Assembly: GCA_009787435.1 (NCBI GenBank)
Contig: WRFW01000205.1
Location: forward strand, 1 to 13,704
DNA length: 13,704 nt
Reading direction: 5' to 3'
From: Defluviitaleaceae bacterium
GTDB lineage: Bacteria > Bacillota > Clostridia > Lachnospirales > UBA5962
Part shown: positions 1 to 5,815 of the stretch, piece by piece
Layout: every line of letters begins with the position of its first letter
Position numbering within the stretch: position 1 is the first letter of the stretch
Notes under the pieces: generated by a model
Told to the model about the DNA's origin: nothing
Database searches by the model: none
The model's input: the letters and a program-made list of their open reading frames with translations, nothing else
Position numbers and translations under genes: made by a program

Positions 1-8
1 TATCATAT

Positions 9-314
9 ATGGGAATTTCATTTTTTATATTAGGTATGATTTTTTTTACAATAGGTTTAATAAATTTTGTAATCCCTACTATAGGTGTTTTTTTGTATTA
101 TGTTTCTATAGCGTTTTACTTATATTTTTTTAAAATAGAAACAGATAAGAAAGCTTATGAACTGATTGAAAAAGGCAATTATTTAACACCTGAAGAATGT
201 GAGCTTGCTAAGGAAGTTTTAAAAGCTTACAAACTTACTTACATTGCAAGCTTTGCTATTGTTTTAGCAAAACTAATTGAAAACTTTAAAGCGTACAAAA
301 AAAAGTATGAATGA
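9..314 (+). CDS. Small membrane protein of unknown function (possibly 5'-truncated)
   Basis: I do not recognise this protein. The visible part is 101 residues: residues 3-41 are strongly hydrophobic and could form one or two membrane helices, followed by a charged helical region (about 43-75) rich in Lys and Glu, a short hydrophobic stretch (77-87) and a Lys-rich end. The ATG at position 9 is the first one visible, but the frame stays open to the window edge and there is no room to see a ribosome binding site, so the true start may lie upstream and the protein may be longer. The gene converges on rpsU and its stop codon lies inside the left arm of the terminator at 304-349. Membrane location is inferred from composition only. 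Confidence 0.55.
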   Translation: MGISFFILGMIFFTIGLINFVIPTIGVFLYYVSIAFYLYFFKIETDKKAYELIEKGNYLTPEECELAKEVLKAYKLTYIASFAIVLAKLIENFKAYKKKYE

Positions 315-349
315 ATAAGCAAAGTGCAACTTTCATCCATACTTTTTTT
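304..349. terminator. Bidirectional Rho-independent terminator between convergent genes
   Basis: The arms AGTATGAATGAA (304-315) and TTCATCCATACT (332-343) pair over 12 positions with one A/C mismatch around a 16-base loop. A run of T follows on the + strand (344-349), and the run of A before the stem (297-304) gives a U-tract for transcripts read from the - strand. It can therefore end both the membrane-protein transcript and the rpsU transcript. Confidence 0.8.
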
Positions 350-370
350 AATTAGGAATATCTAAAACTC

Positions 371-441
371 AGATAGCATTTTCTTTGAGCTATCTTTATT
401 ACAACTTTCTAAAAACTTAAAAGTTTTTAGAGGTGCTCAAA
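371..441 (-). other. Structured 3' region of rpsU: alternative hairpins
   Basis: Three perfect inverted repeats lie directly downstream of the rpsU stop codon. CTAAAAACTT (409-418) pairs with AAGTTTTTAG (421-430). TTTGAGC (384-390) pairs with GCTCAAA (435-441) and encloses that hairpin. AGATAGC (371-377) pairs with GCTATCT (389-395). The last two share bases 389-390, so the outer stem and the third hairpin cannot both be complete. The third hairpin, read on the - strand, is followed by GAGTTTT and could be a weak terminator. The structure is seen in the sequence; its role is unknown. Confidence 0.45.
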
Positions 442-618
442 TTAATTATATTTACGCTTGCGTGCAGCTTCTGATTTTTTCTTACGCCTTACACTAGGTT
501 TTTCGTAGTGTTCCCTCTTACGAACTTCACCCATAATGCCTGCTTTTGCGATATCTCTTTTAAATCTCCTTAGGGCACTTTCCAAAGACTCATTTTCTTT
601 TAATTTAACACTAGACAT
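442..618 (-). CDS. rpsU: 30S ribosomal protein S21
   Basis: A 58-residue basic protein of the small ribosomal subunit; S21 acts near the anti-Shine-Dalgarno end of 16S rRNA during initiation. It starts MSSVKLKENESLESALRRFK, continues with RDIAKAGIMGEVRKREHYEKP, and ends in the typical Lys/Arg-rich tail (RRKKKSEAARKRKYN), which matches bacterial S21 along its whole length. A near-ideal ribosome binding site (GGGAGGTG, read on the - strand, 629-636) sits 10 bases before the ATG. The gene lies 118 bases after the last gene of the pilus operon on the same strand, but has its own consensus promoter (661-689), so it is probably transcribed independently. It was found by reading the - strand directly. 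Confidence 0.97.
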   Translation of the reverse strand: MSSVKLKENESLESALRRFKRDIAKAGIMGEVRKREHYEKPSVRRKKKSEAARKRKYN

Positions 619-660
619 AATTTAATTACACCTCCCTTCGGACAATTACCATGCTCATAA

Positions 661-689
661 ATTATAACACAAATTCTTATTAATGTCAA
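661..689 (-). promoter_or_regulatory. Consensus sigma-70/sigma-A promoter of rpsU
   Basis: Read on the - strand, a perfect -35 box TTGACA (684-689) and a perfect -10 box TATAAT (661-666) are separated by 17 bases. They lie about 40 bases upstream of the rpsU start codon. This is the best-matching promoter in the window and fits strong constitutive expression of a ribosomal protein gene. Confidence 0.9.
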
Positions 690-736
690 GTTTTTTTGAT
701 TAAGGGAAAGTATATAAAATTATAATACCAAAAATT

Positions 737-1627
737 CTAAACAATGTCTTGTTTTTCGAGTTCTTTTAAAACACCTTCAGAAAATATATTTTCATCATCG
801 GATTTTAATTTAGACTCTTTCTTAGAGAAAATTAAACCTTTAGTCTTTTTTTCTTTTCTAGTTCCGAGCCTTAAAATACTAGTTCTTTTTTCTTTAGTTC
901 CTGGCTTTTCTTTTTTAAATTTTTTCTCTTTTTTTGCTCTAGTGCTTGCAACTTCTTCTATTATATCTAATGCAGTTATCACTTCTGGGCGTTCTTTGCG
1001 GACTAATTCTTCACTTGGAAGTGAATTATATATATCTTTATATATATTTTTTGCTTCATAAAGTGTTGTTTTTTCTGTTATATCCCATAGCCTAAGTATA
1101 ACAGGCTGCCAAGATACACCAACAGGCTTTCCTACTAAACGCTTGGCTATTGTATAAACTTGCTCATTAATTTCTTTTTCTGTTAATATTTTGCCTTCTT
1201 TAAATGGAAAATAAAGAATAGATATATCTAAGGTAGTCTCATTTATAAATATATATTCTTCATCTAAGAGAAGATTTGAAGGGTTCATAAAATAATCGTA
1301 GCTAACAGTTATAGCTTCTATCAAATTTTGCATTAAAGTTGTAAATTTTTTAGGGCTTAAATTTTCTGTGATACCTACATTTGACTTTTTCTCAAAAAAT
1401 TCTTTTAAAGTGATATAATTTTTGCTTATCTCAGTTATATCGTAAGAAAAAGTTTTTTTATCGTTAATTGTAATAAAACTTATACTTGGTATAAATGAAG
1501 GTTTTGAGTAACTAATAGTTCGCCAAGCAATCTCGTCTACTTCGTCTAAATGTAAATTAATGAATGATTTTCCCATTCTATCTTCATGGCTTATTAAACT
1601 TCTTATGTTTTCTATGATATGTACCAT
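737..1627 (-). CDS. DUF6382-like protein with Lys-rich tail
   Basis: Residues about 21-200 resemble DUF6382, a family of unknown function often found beside Tad-type pilus genes in Clostridia. Matching features are the block ISFITINDKKTFSYDIT (49-65), a helical middle, and the hallmark NLLLDEEYIFINETTLDISI (118-137) followed by LYFPF (138-142). Known members often carry a C-terminal FHA domain; none is visible here. Instead residues 229-275 are very Lys/Arg rich (KKEKKFKKEK, RKEKKTK) and look disordered. The start is uncertain. The frame stays open up to 1741, but that extension overlaps the WG-repeat gene, so I chose the ATG at 1627. The only purine-rich stretch ahead of it, AAAAAAGG, abuts the ATG; an ATG at 1570 is an alternative. 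It is the last gene of the operon. Cytoplasmic location is inferred from the absence of a signal peptide or membrane segment. Confidence 0.7.
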   Translation of the reverse strand: MVHIIENIRSLISHEDRMGKSFINLHLDEVDEIAWRTISYSKPSFIPSISFITINDKKTFSYDITEISKNYITLKEFFEKKSNVGITENLSPKKFTTLMQNLIEAITVSYDYFMNPSNLLLDEEYIFINETTLDISILYFPFKEGKILTEKEINEQVYTIAKRLVGKPVGVSWQPVILRLWDITEKTTLYEAKNIYKDIYNSLPSEELVRKERPEVITALDIIEEVASTRAKKEKKFKKEKPGTKEKRTSILRLGTRKEKKTKGLIFSKKESKLKSDDENIFSEGVLKELEKQDIV

Positions 1628-1665
1628 CCTTTTTTCTCGTTGCCAGCATATACCCGCCACAAACG

Positions 1666-2988
1666 TTAATATGCGGTTAAACTTATATTTCCTAATCCTC
1701 TTTCTGTGTGAATAGTAGCCATTCCATCTACAAATTGCCAAGCTTCATAAAATCTAGGTTCTATAACTACACGAAAGCCATCCAATGTTAAATAGCCCCA
1801 ATAACCATTTATTTTTATAGGAACAAAACCCATAGAGCTGCTTTTTAAACTTTCATTTTGAAAATCTAACACAATATTTCCTGAAGCAGAAATTAAACCC
1901 CAATAGCCATTTCTTTTTACTGCTGCAAGCCCATTTTCTTCAAAAAAAGGCATAGCTTTTTCAAAACCCTCGGCTATTATAGTTCCATTTAAATCTCTCA
2001 TTTCATAGCTATTGCCTGAATTAGTAAATATTCTTCCGTTCACAGCTGCTCTGCCTAATCTATCTATAGCTATACTATTAAAAATAAAATCGGAGCCTAC
2101 AGAATAAAGACCCTCAAAATTTCGGCTAACACGTATACCCTCAGTTAATGCACCTATAAATGAAAGCTCTGTGTTTCCACTATAAAAAGTTAAGCTTCCT
2201 TGTGGCCAATATCCTAAAAAATAGCCATCGCTATCTTCTACACTGTAAACAAAAGTTCTTCCGTTAAAAGAAGATAAAGAAGTTACATTAAAATCTGCTA
2301 TTGCTTGGCGAATACCACTTCTATTTATTATTTCCAAAACACCATCTCTTTGAACGACTGCATAATTTCCTACAAAATTAGTTGCAAATTCAAACTGAGG
2401 CGCTCTAATTTCAACGCCTAAAAGATTTACCATGCCATAGTAACCTTGCCTGCTCACTAAAATATTATTGCCAAATGGAATTCCTATATAATCAAAATTA
2501 GTATTTCTTATAGTATAGTGAAATCTATAATTTTCAAATAGCTCACCTAGCTTTTCATAGCTAGTATTTTCATACGCACGCCTAAGAAGGTCTATAGTAG
2601 GGCGTATGTTAGACCTGCCATAGTAATGAAAATAATATAACTCTAAATATAAACTTGCTATGCTAGAAGAGTTAGGAGAAATGCCGATATTTAAAATTTG
2701 TTCTAATGTTTCTCTATACAAACGCATATTGCCGAGGGAATATTGCATTCTCATAAGGCTATATCTCATATTGGCTTCTGTGTTTGGGTTAGTTTCAGTG
2801 CTTATTAAATTTATTACTATAGGAACTGCTCTTTGATATATACCGTGTTCTATGTACATTTGTGCCATAGCAATAGTTTCTGCTCTTTCTCTAGCCATCA
2901 TAGTTTCAATGTTTGCAAATCTAAAGCCTGTTAAAGCTAAAAAGCTTATACTAAAAAGCATAGTTATTATTTTTATAGATTTATTCAT
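1666..2988 (-). CDS. WG-repeat protein with N-terminal helical (TPR-like) region
   Basis: A 440-residue protein with a hydrophobic N-terminal segment (about 5-20) that may be a signal peptide or membrane anchor; I see no lipobox. Residues 35-155 are helical and resemble tetratricopeptide-type repeats. Residues 165-430 are beta-rich and contain WG-type repeats: YYGMVNLLG (183-191), NGYWGLISASG (360-370) and NGYWGYLTLDG (394-404), with more divergent copies between. WG repeats form a beta-rich, probably protein-binding fold of unknown specific role. The start codon overlaps the stop of the prepilin peptidase gene by 4 bases (ATGA), which indicates translational coupling. The ribosome binding site is weak (AGGGGG), consistent with coupling. 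The last repeat ends abruptly in ERGLGNISLTAY. An exported or membrane-anchored accessory pilus protein is an inference from context. Confidence 0.8.
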   Translation of the reverse strand: MNKSIKIITMLFSISFLALTGFRFANIETMMARERAETIAMAQMYIEHGIYQRAVPIVINLISTETNPNTEANMRYSLMRMQYSLGNMRLYRETLEQILNIGISPNSSSIASLYLELYYFHYYGRSNIRPTIDLLRRAYENTSYEKLGELFENYRFHYTIRNTNFDYIGIPFGNNILVSRQGYYGMVNLLGVEIRAPQFEFATNFVGNYAVVQRDGVLEIINRSGIRQAIADFNVTSLSSFNGRTFVYSVEDSDGYFLGYWPQGSLTFYSGNTELSFIGALTEGIRVSRNFEGLYSVGSDFIFNSIAIDRLGRAAVNGRIFTNSGNSYEMRDLNGTIIAEGFEKAMPFFEENGLAAVKRNGYWGLISASGNIVLDFQNESLKSSSMGFVPIKINGYWGYLTLDGFRVVIEPRFYEAWQFVDGMATIHTERGLGNISLTAY

Positions 2989-3647
2989 AATGAAACCCCC
3001 TGAAATAAATTTCCTAAGACTACTGCTAAGTTAGAAAGAGTAGTTCCTATAAAAAAGAAAGGGCCGAGAGGAAGAGCATCTTTTTTCGTTAATTTTTTTG
3101 TAGCTAATGCAATTAATGAAAATATAGCACAAACTAATAAAGAATAAAAAACAGCGGTAAAAATCAAATAGTTTGTTAAAGAAAGCCCAAGCACAAAGCT
3201 AAACTTAACATCTCCACCGCCCAAGCTCTTTTTTGTAACATAATACAAAGTTAAAAATAATAAAAATACTATAATAGCCCCTGTAAGCGAAGTTATAAGA
3301 GGATATAAGCTTGAAGAAAACAAAGCTTCTGCTAATATAAATGCTGCTCTCGTTATGAGCCAAATTAAAAGTATAGAGTTTGGTATAATAAATTTTTTAG
3401 TATCTATTATTGCTACAAACATAACAAAAGCAAGTGTAGCATACATAGAAAACATTTGAATTAAATTTATACCGCCTGTAATAAAATTTAAAGTGGCTAC
3501 AAATAAGGCGGCTATAAAGGCAAAAGAAAGAATTATTTTTATATTTAAGCTTAGCTTTTTTGTTATTTCTAAGCAGTATAATAGTTCTTCTTTAAATGAT
3601 TTAGTTTGCTCTTCTTCTTGCAGCTCTTGATTTTCTGTAATTTCCAT
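2985..3647 (-). CDS. Prepilin peptidase, A24 family (TadV/CpaA type)
   Basis: An inner-membrane aspartic protease that removes the leader of Flp and TadE-like precursors after the conserved Gly. The 220-residue protein is mostly hydrophobic, with about six membrane segments. The two catalytic aspartates of the family are visible: Asp82 in AIIDTKKFIIPN and Asp146 in the GxGD motif LGGGDVKF. It lacks the cytoplasmic methyltransferase domain of full-length PilD enzymes, which fits the short TadV form. Residues 1-35 form a charged cytoplasmic extension rich in Glu. The ribosome binding site GAGG lies 8 bases before the ATG. The stop codon overlaps the start of the WG-repeat gene. Its position just after the pilin gene fits a dedicated processing enzyme for this system. 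Confidence 0.92.
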   Translation of the reverse strand: MEITENQELQEEEQTKSFKEELLYCLEITKKLSLNIKIILSFAFIAALFVATLNFITGGINLIQMFSMYATLAFVMFVAIIDTKKFIIPNSILLIWLITRAAFILAEALFSSSLYPLITSLTGAIIVFLLFLTLYYVTKKSLGGGDVKFSFVLGLSLTNYLIFTAVFYSLLVCAIFSLIALATKKLTKKDALPLGPFFFIGTTLSNLAVVLGNLFQGVSL

Positions 3648-3675
3648 GATTAATACCTCAAAATCTATAATAGTA

Positions 3676-3711
3676 AGGGAAGCATATAGAAAAAGCTCTA
3701 AATACTTCCCT
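3676..3711 (-). other. Hairpin after the pilin gene
   Basis: AGGGAAG (3676-3682) pairs perfectly with CTTCCCT (3705-3711) around a 22-base loop that can itself pair in part. It lies between the pilin stop and the prepilin peptidase start. Read on the - strand there is no immediate U-tract, so it looks more like a partial terminator or an mRNA-stabilising 3' structure that lets pilin mRNA outnumber the downstream message. This role is inferred. Confidence 0.45.
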
Positions 3712-3721
3712 AGTTATTTTT

Positions 3722-3973
3722 TTAGTTACTTCCTGGTAAAGACCAGTCGTCCATGCTGTCTGCACCTTCTGTTATAGAATTTATCATGTTAGTAATCCAT
3801 GGTCCTAAAAATGCCCAAAGTGCCGCAGCAATAATTACAACTATAAGAATTATAATTATAATTTGTAAAAGCTCCATTCCTCTTGTGTCTTGCTTTAAGG
3901 TTTGTGCTTCTCTCTTTAATGTTTCTTTCACTTCTGTACCTTTTAGGTACGCTTTTGTAATAAACTCGTTCAT
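3722..3973 (-). CDS. Flp-type pilin-like small protein (major pilin candidate)
   Basis: An 83-residue protein with a short basic leader ending in Gly32 (QDTRG), then MELLQ and a long hydrophobic helix (33-58). This is the layout of class III (Flp) prepilins cleaved after Gly by the A24 peptidase encoded next door. The +5 residue counted from the cleavage site is Gln37, whereas Flp and TadE proteins usually have Glu there; a Glu sits at +2 (Glu34). The C-terminal 25 residues are acidic and polar (MINSITEGADSMDDWSLPGSN). The frame is open up to 4054 but that part reads through a palindrome. The ATG at 3973 has an excellent ribosome binding site (GAGGAGGA, 3981-3988) seven bases upstream, so it is the start. 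The long structured leader and downstream hairpin suit a highly expressed subunit. Confidence 0.72.
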   Translation of the reverse strand: MNEFITKAYLKGTEVKETLKREAQTLKQDTRGMELLQIIIIILIVVIIAAALWAFLGPWITNMINSITEGADSMDDWSLPGSN

Positions 3974-3980
3974 CGGTTTA

Positions 3981-3988
3981 TCCTCCTC
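3981..3988 (-). promoter_or_regulatory. Ribosome binding site that sets the pilin start
   Basis: GAGGAGGA on the - strand, seven bases before the ATG at 3973. It decides for the 83-residue pilin against the longer reading that begins at a GTG inside the palindrome. Confidence 0.85.
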
Positions 3989-4013
3989 TTTAGTATTAGT
4001 ATGTTTAGAATGG

Positions 4014-4058
4014 TTTTCTTTACTGTTGTTTACAGTAAAGAAAAGTGGTACCACTTTT
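4014..4058 (-). other. Two overlapping perfect hairpins in the pilin leader
   Basis: TTTTCTTTACTG (4014-4025) pairs over 12 bases with CAGTAAAGAAAA (4033-4044) around a 7-base loop. AAAAGTGGTACCACTTTT (4041-4058) is an 18-base perfect palindrome. They share bases 4041-4044, so the two stems compete at their ends. Read on the - strand the palindrome is followed by CTTT, so it ends in TTTTCTTT like a weak terminator, 41 bases before the pilin start codon. Possible roles are attenuation, an RNase processing site, or protection of the 5' end of pilin mRNA. Confidence 0.6.
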
Positions 4059-4107
4059 AAAATTTGGTTCTATGTGCTATGCTTCTTTAGTTTATTTGCC
4101 GAAAATA

Positions 4108-4118
4108 ATCACCTCCTT
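4108..4118 (-). promoter_or_regulatory. Strong ribosome binding site without a recognisable gene
   Basis: AAGGAGGTGAT on the - strand is close to the full complement of the 16S rRNA 3' end, stronger than that of most genes in this window. No ATG, GTG or TTG follows at a normal distance. Only a six-codon frame from an overlapping GTG, or a frame from ATT, is available before a TAA. It lies in the 166-base leader between the second TadE-like gene and the pilin gene. Confidence 0.5.
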
Positions 4119-4139
4119 AAAAATATATTCTTAATACTA

Positions 4140-5081
4140 TTATCTACTCGCTGGAGCTTCGCCAATACTTGCCCCGCCTGCCCTTGCATTTCTAGCCCCT
4201 CTAACATCGCCATTAAATCTTCTACCATCACCAACCCAAGCCCTAGTTTGCACTTCTTGTCTAACTTCTGTTTCAAATCTAATGTTAGATGGTAAAAAGA
4301 AAAACCTGCCTAAGTCTAAATTATATCTAATATGAACGCCTATAGTATCTGCATTTGAGCCTGAAAGAAAATTTGCACCTGCTGGGGCAAACATATTAGT
4401 GCCAGACTCTCGAAGATTTCCTAGGGAAAGAAAGCCTTCTTCCCACCAAACAAAATCTATAGTATCTTCTTGCACTACTATATTTGAAACATATTCAATG
4501 CCAGTTTGCCCATCATGAAAATTTAAATGCCTCATAAAAAATGCCGGAGCAACTACATTTCCCATAAATAAACTAATCAACGTTTCAGAACCCTCATGCA
4601 GAGCTATCCAAATTAAACCTTGAATAGTATCTCTAGGGTTTTCAGCCCAAGTTTGAAGAGTAGAACCCATCATATTTATATTATAGTAAGCCATTCCTAA
4701 ATTATAAACAGCTGAATTAGCGTTTCCGCTAGCAGCATTTCCTACACCATCTGATATATTGTCCAGCATACTAAATCCATTTTCTAAGATACCGTCTGAA
4801 AATGGTCTTCTAGGGTTTCCGTCTATTTGCTGCCTAGTTGGGTTGCCTAAAGCATGGGTTCTTCTAAGAGTATATGTAACCCCTACCATTTCAAGTGCTT
4901 GAGCATAGAAAGAAGTTTCTAGTGCAGTTTGTGTTAAAGCGTGGTGAAACCTTAGTTGAATAGAAGCTACATTTATAAAAGTAACAATAACTGCTGTAAA
5001 TAAAACAAACCCTACAAAACTTATAAGCATTTCTATTGCTATTATGCCTTTATTATCTTTAAGTAAGCTTTTTCTTTTCAT
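4140..5081 (-). CDS. TadE-like minor pilin / pseudopilin (second copy)
   Basis: A 313-residue protein with a type III prepilin-like N-terminus. The basic leader MKRKSLLKDNKG ends in Gly12, followed by IIAIE with Glu17 at +5 and a hydrophobic helix to about residue 40. TadE-family proteins are processed by the prepilin peptidase and act as minor subunits of the Tad pilus at the membrane or fibre. The remainder is a soluble extracellular domain with no motif I recognise, longer than a typical TadE. It ends in an Arg/Gly/Ala-rich tail (about 288-313). The start is only 5 bases after the stop of the preceding TadE-like gene. Its ribosome binding site GGGAGG (5091-5096) lies inside that gene's last codons, which points to coupled translation. 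Confidence 0.75.
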   Translation of the reverse strand: MKRKSLLKDNKGIIAIEMLISFVGFVLFTAVIVTFINVASIQLRFHHALTQTALETSFYAQALEMVGVTYTLRRTHALGNPTRQQIDGNPRRPFSDGILENGFSMLDNISDGVGNAASGNANSAVYNLGMAYYNINMMGSTLQTWAENPRDTIQGLIWIALHEGSETLISLFMGNVVAPAFFMRHLNFHDGQTGIEYVSNIVVQEDTIDFVWWEEGFLSLGNLRESGTNMFAPAGANFLSGSNADTIGVHIRYNLDLGRFFFLPSNIRFETEVRQEVQTRAWVGDGRRFNGDVRGARNARAGGASIGEAPASR

Positions 5082-5086
5082 ATGTG

Positions 5087-5797
5087 CTAGCCTCCCTGAT
5101 TCCCAAAGCCAATTCCAATTTGACTCATAATACTATTTAACCTACTAGGTGCATTGTTAAAGAAGTTTGAAGCTCGGCTAATATCAAGACCACCTCTTGT
5201 GAAATGCCTAGCATTATCAAAAATAGCATAAACTTGATTAATAGTAACCATTGGTCTAAATACTGTAGCATTTGAAGAAGAATGAAATTCTAAATATCTT
5301 GCGTTTATACCGATTAAAGATAAATTTATAGGAAAATTTACTCTTTGCCTAGCACTAACTGTTAAATTCCCTGCCACGAAAAAATTGCTATAGTCCACAT
5401 AAACTTCAACATTGCCCGCCAAGCCGCCAACTATTCCTAGCCTGGCATTTCGCTCTACTAGATAAGCTATTCTATCTAAAACCTCTGCTCTATCTCTAGG
5501 GAAAAAAGGGTTAGCAGCTCTATTAAAAAAACTATGCCCCCTGCCAAAAGAAACTTCGCCACCCATAAATAAATCTTGAGAACCTACTCTATGCATAGAA
5601 GTGCTTATCCAATTTGAGGCACTTTGTGTAGTGGAAGAAACTGCCCTATCTAACACTACTCTTTGGGTTATCATAAGAGCTACTAACAAAAAAGCGAAGA
5701 ATGTAACAATTACTATAGGAAAATATATAGTGAATTCTATTAAAAGCATTCCTCTATTGTCTTTTTTAATATTTTGTCTTAAGTTAAGTTGTTTCAC
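5087..5797 (-). CDS. TadE-like minor pilin / pseudopilin (first copy)
   Basis: A 236-residue protein with a clear class III prepilin N-terminus. The leader ends in Gly16 (IKKDNRG), then MLLIE with Glu21 at +5 and a hydrophobic helix to about residue 44 (FTIYFPIVIVTFFAFLLVAL), matching the TadE domain. The rest is an exported domain of unknown fold with a Gly/Asn-rich end (IGIGFGNQGG). It begins with GTG rather than ATG. A strong ribosome binding site, GAGAGGTG (5803-5810), lies 5 bases upstream and supports this start. It sits 18 bases after the lipoprotein gene and 5 bases before the second TadE-like gene. By family it should be cut by the A24 peptidase and join the pilus or its tip. Confidence 0.82.
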   Translation of the reverse strand: MKQLNLRQNIKKDNRGMLLIEFTIYFPIVIVTFFAFLLVALMITQRVVLDRAVSSTTQSASNWISTSMHRVGSQDLFMGGEVSFGRGHSFFNRAANPFFPRDRAEVLDRIAYLVERNARLGIVGGLAGNVEVYVDYSNFFVAGNLTVSARQRVNFPINLSLIGINARYLEFHSSSNATVFRPMVTINQVYAIFDNARHFTRGGLDISRASNFFNNAPSRLNSIMSQIGIGFGNQGG

Positions 5798-5802
5798 TAA
5801 AA

Positions 5803-5810
5803 CACCTCTC
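5803..5810 (-). promoter_or_regulatory. Ribosome binding site that sets a GTG start
   Basis: GAGAGGTG on the - strand, 5 bases before the GTG at 5797. It supports GTG as the start of the first TadE-like gene. Confidence 0.8.
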
Positions 5811-5815
5811 TTTGC

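Noticed and set aside
619..736. Terminator at the end of the pilus operon
   Set aside because: No convincing stem with a U-tract was found between the last operon gene and the rpsU promoter, so some read-through into rpsU is possible.
1628..1741. Longer N-terminus for the DUF6382-like protein
   Set aside because: The extension overlaps the end of the WG-repeat gene in another frame, is unlike the family, and no ribosome binding site supports it.
1620..1741. Frameshift joining the WG-repeat protein to the DUF6382-like protein
   Set aside because: Each protein has its own family pattern. The overlap frame carries no further WG repeat, and a 38-base gap between neighbours is normal in this operon. 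The abrupt end of the last WG repeat leaves a small doubt.
3974..4054. Longer N-terminus for the pilin, beginning at a GTG in the palindrome
   Set aside because: The extra 27 residues are translated hairpin sequence, and the ATG at 3973 has an excellent ribosome binding site at the right distance.
3753..4295. Long + strand open frame across the pilin gene and its leader (180 codons)
   Set aside because: It is antisense to the pilin and the end of a TadE-like gene and reads through both leader hairpins; nothing supports translation.
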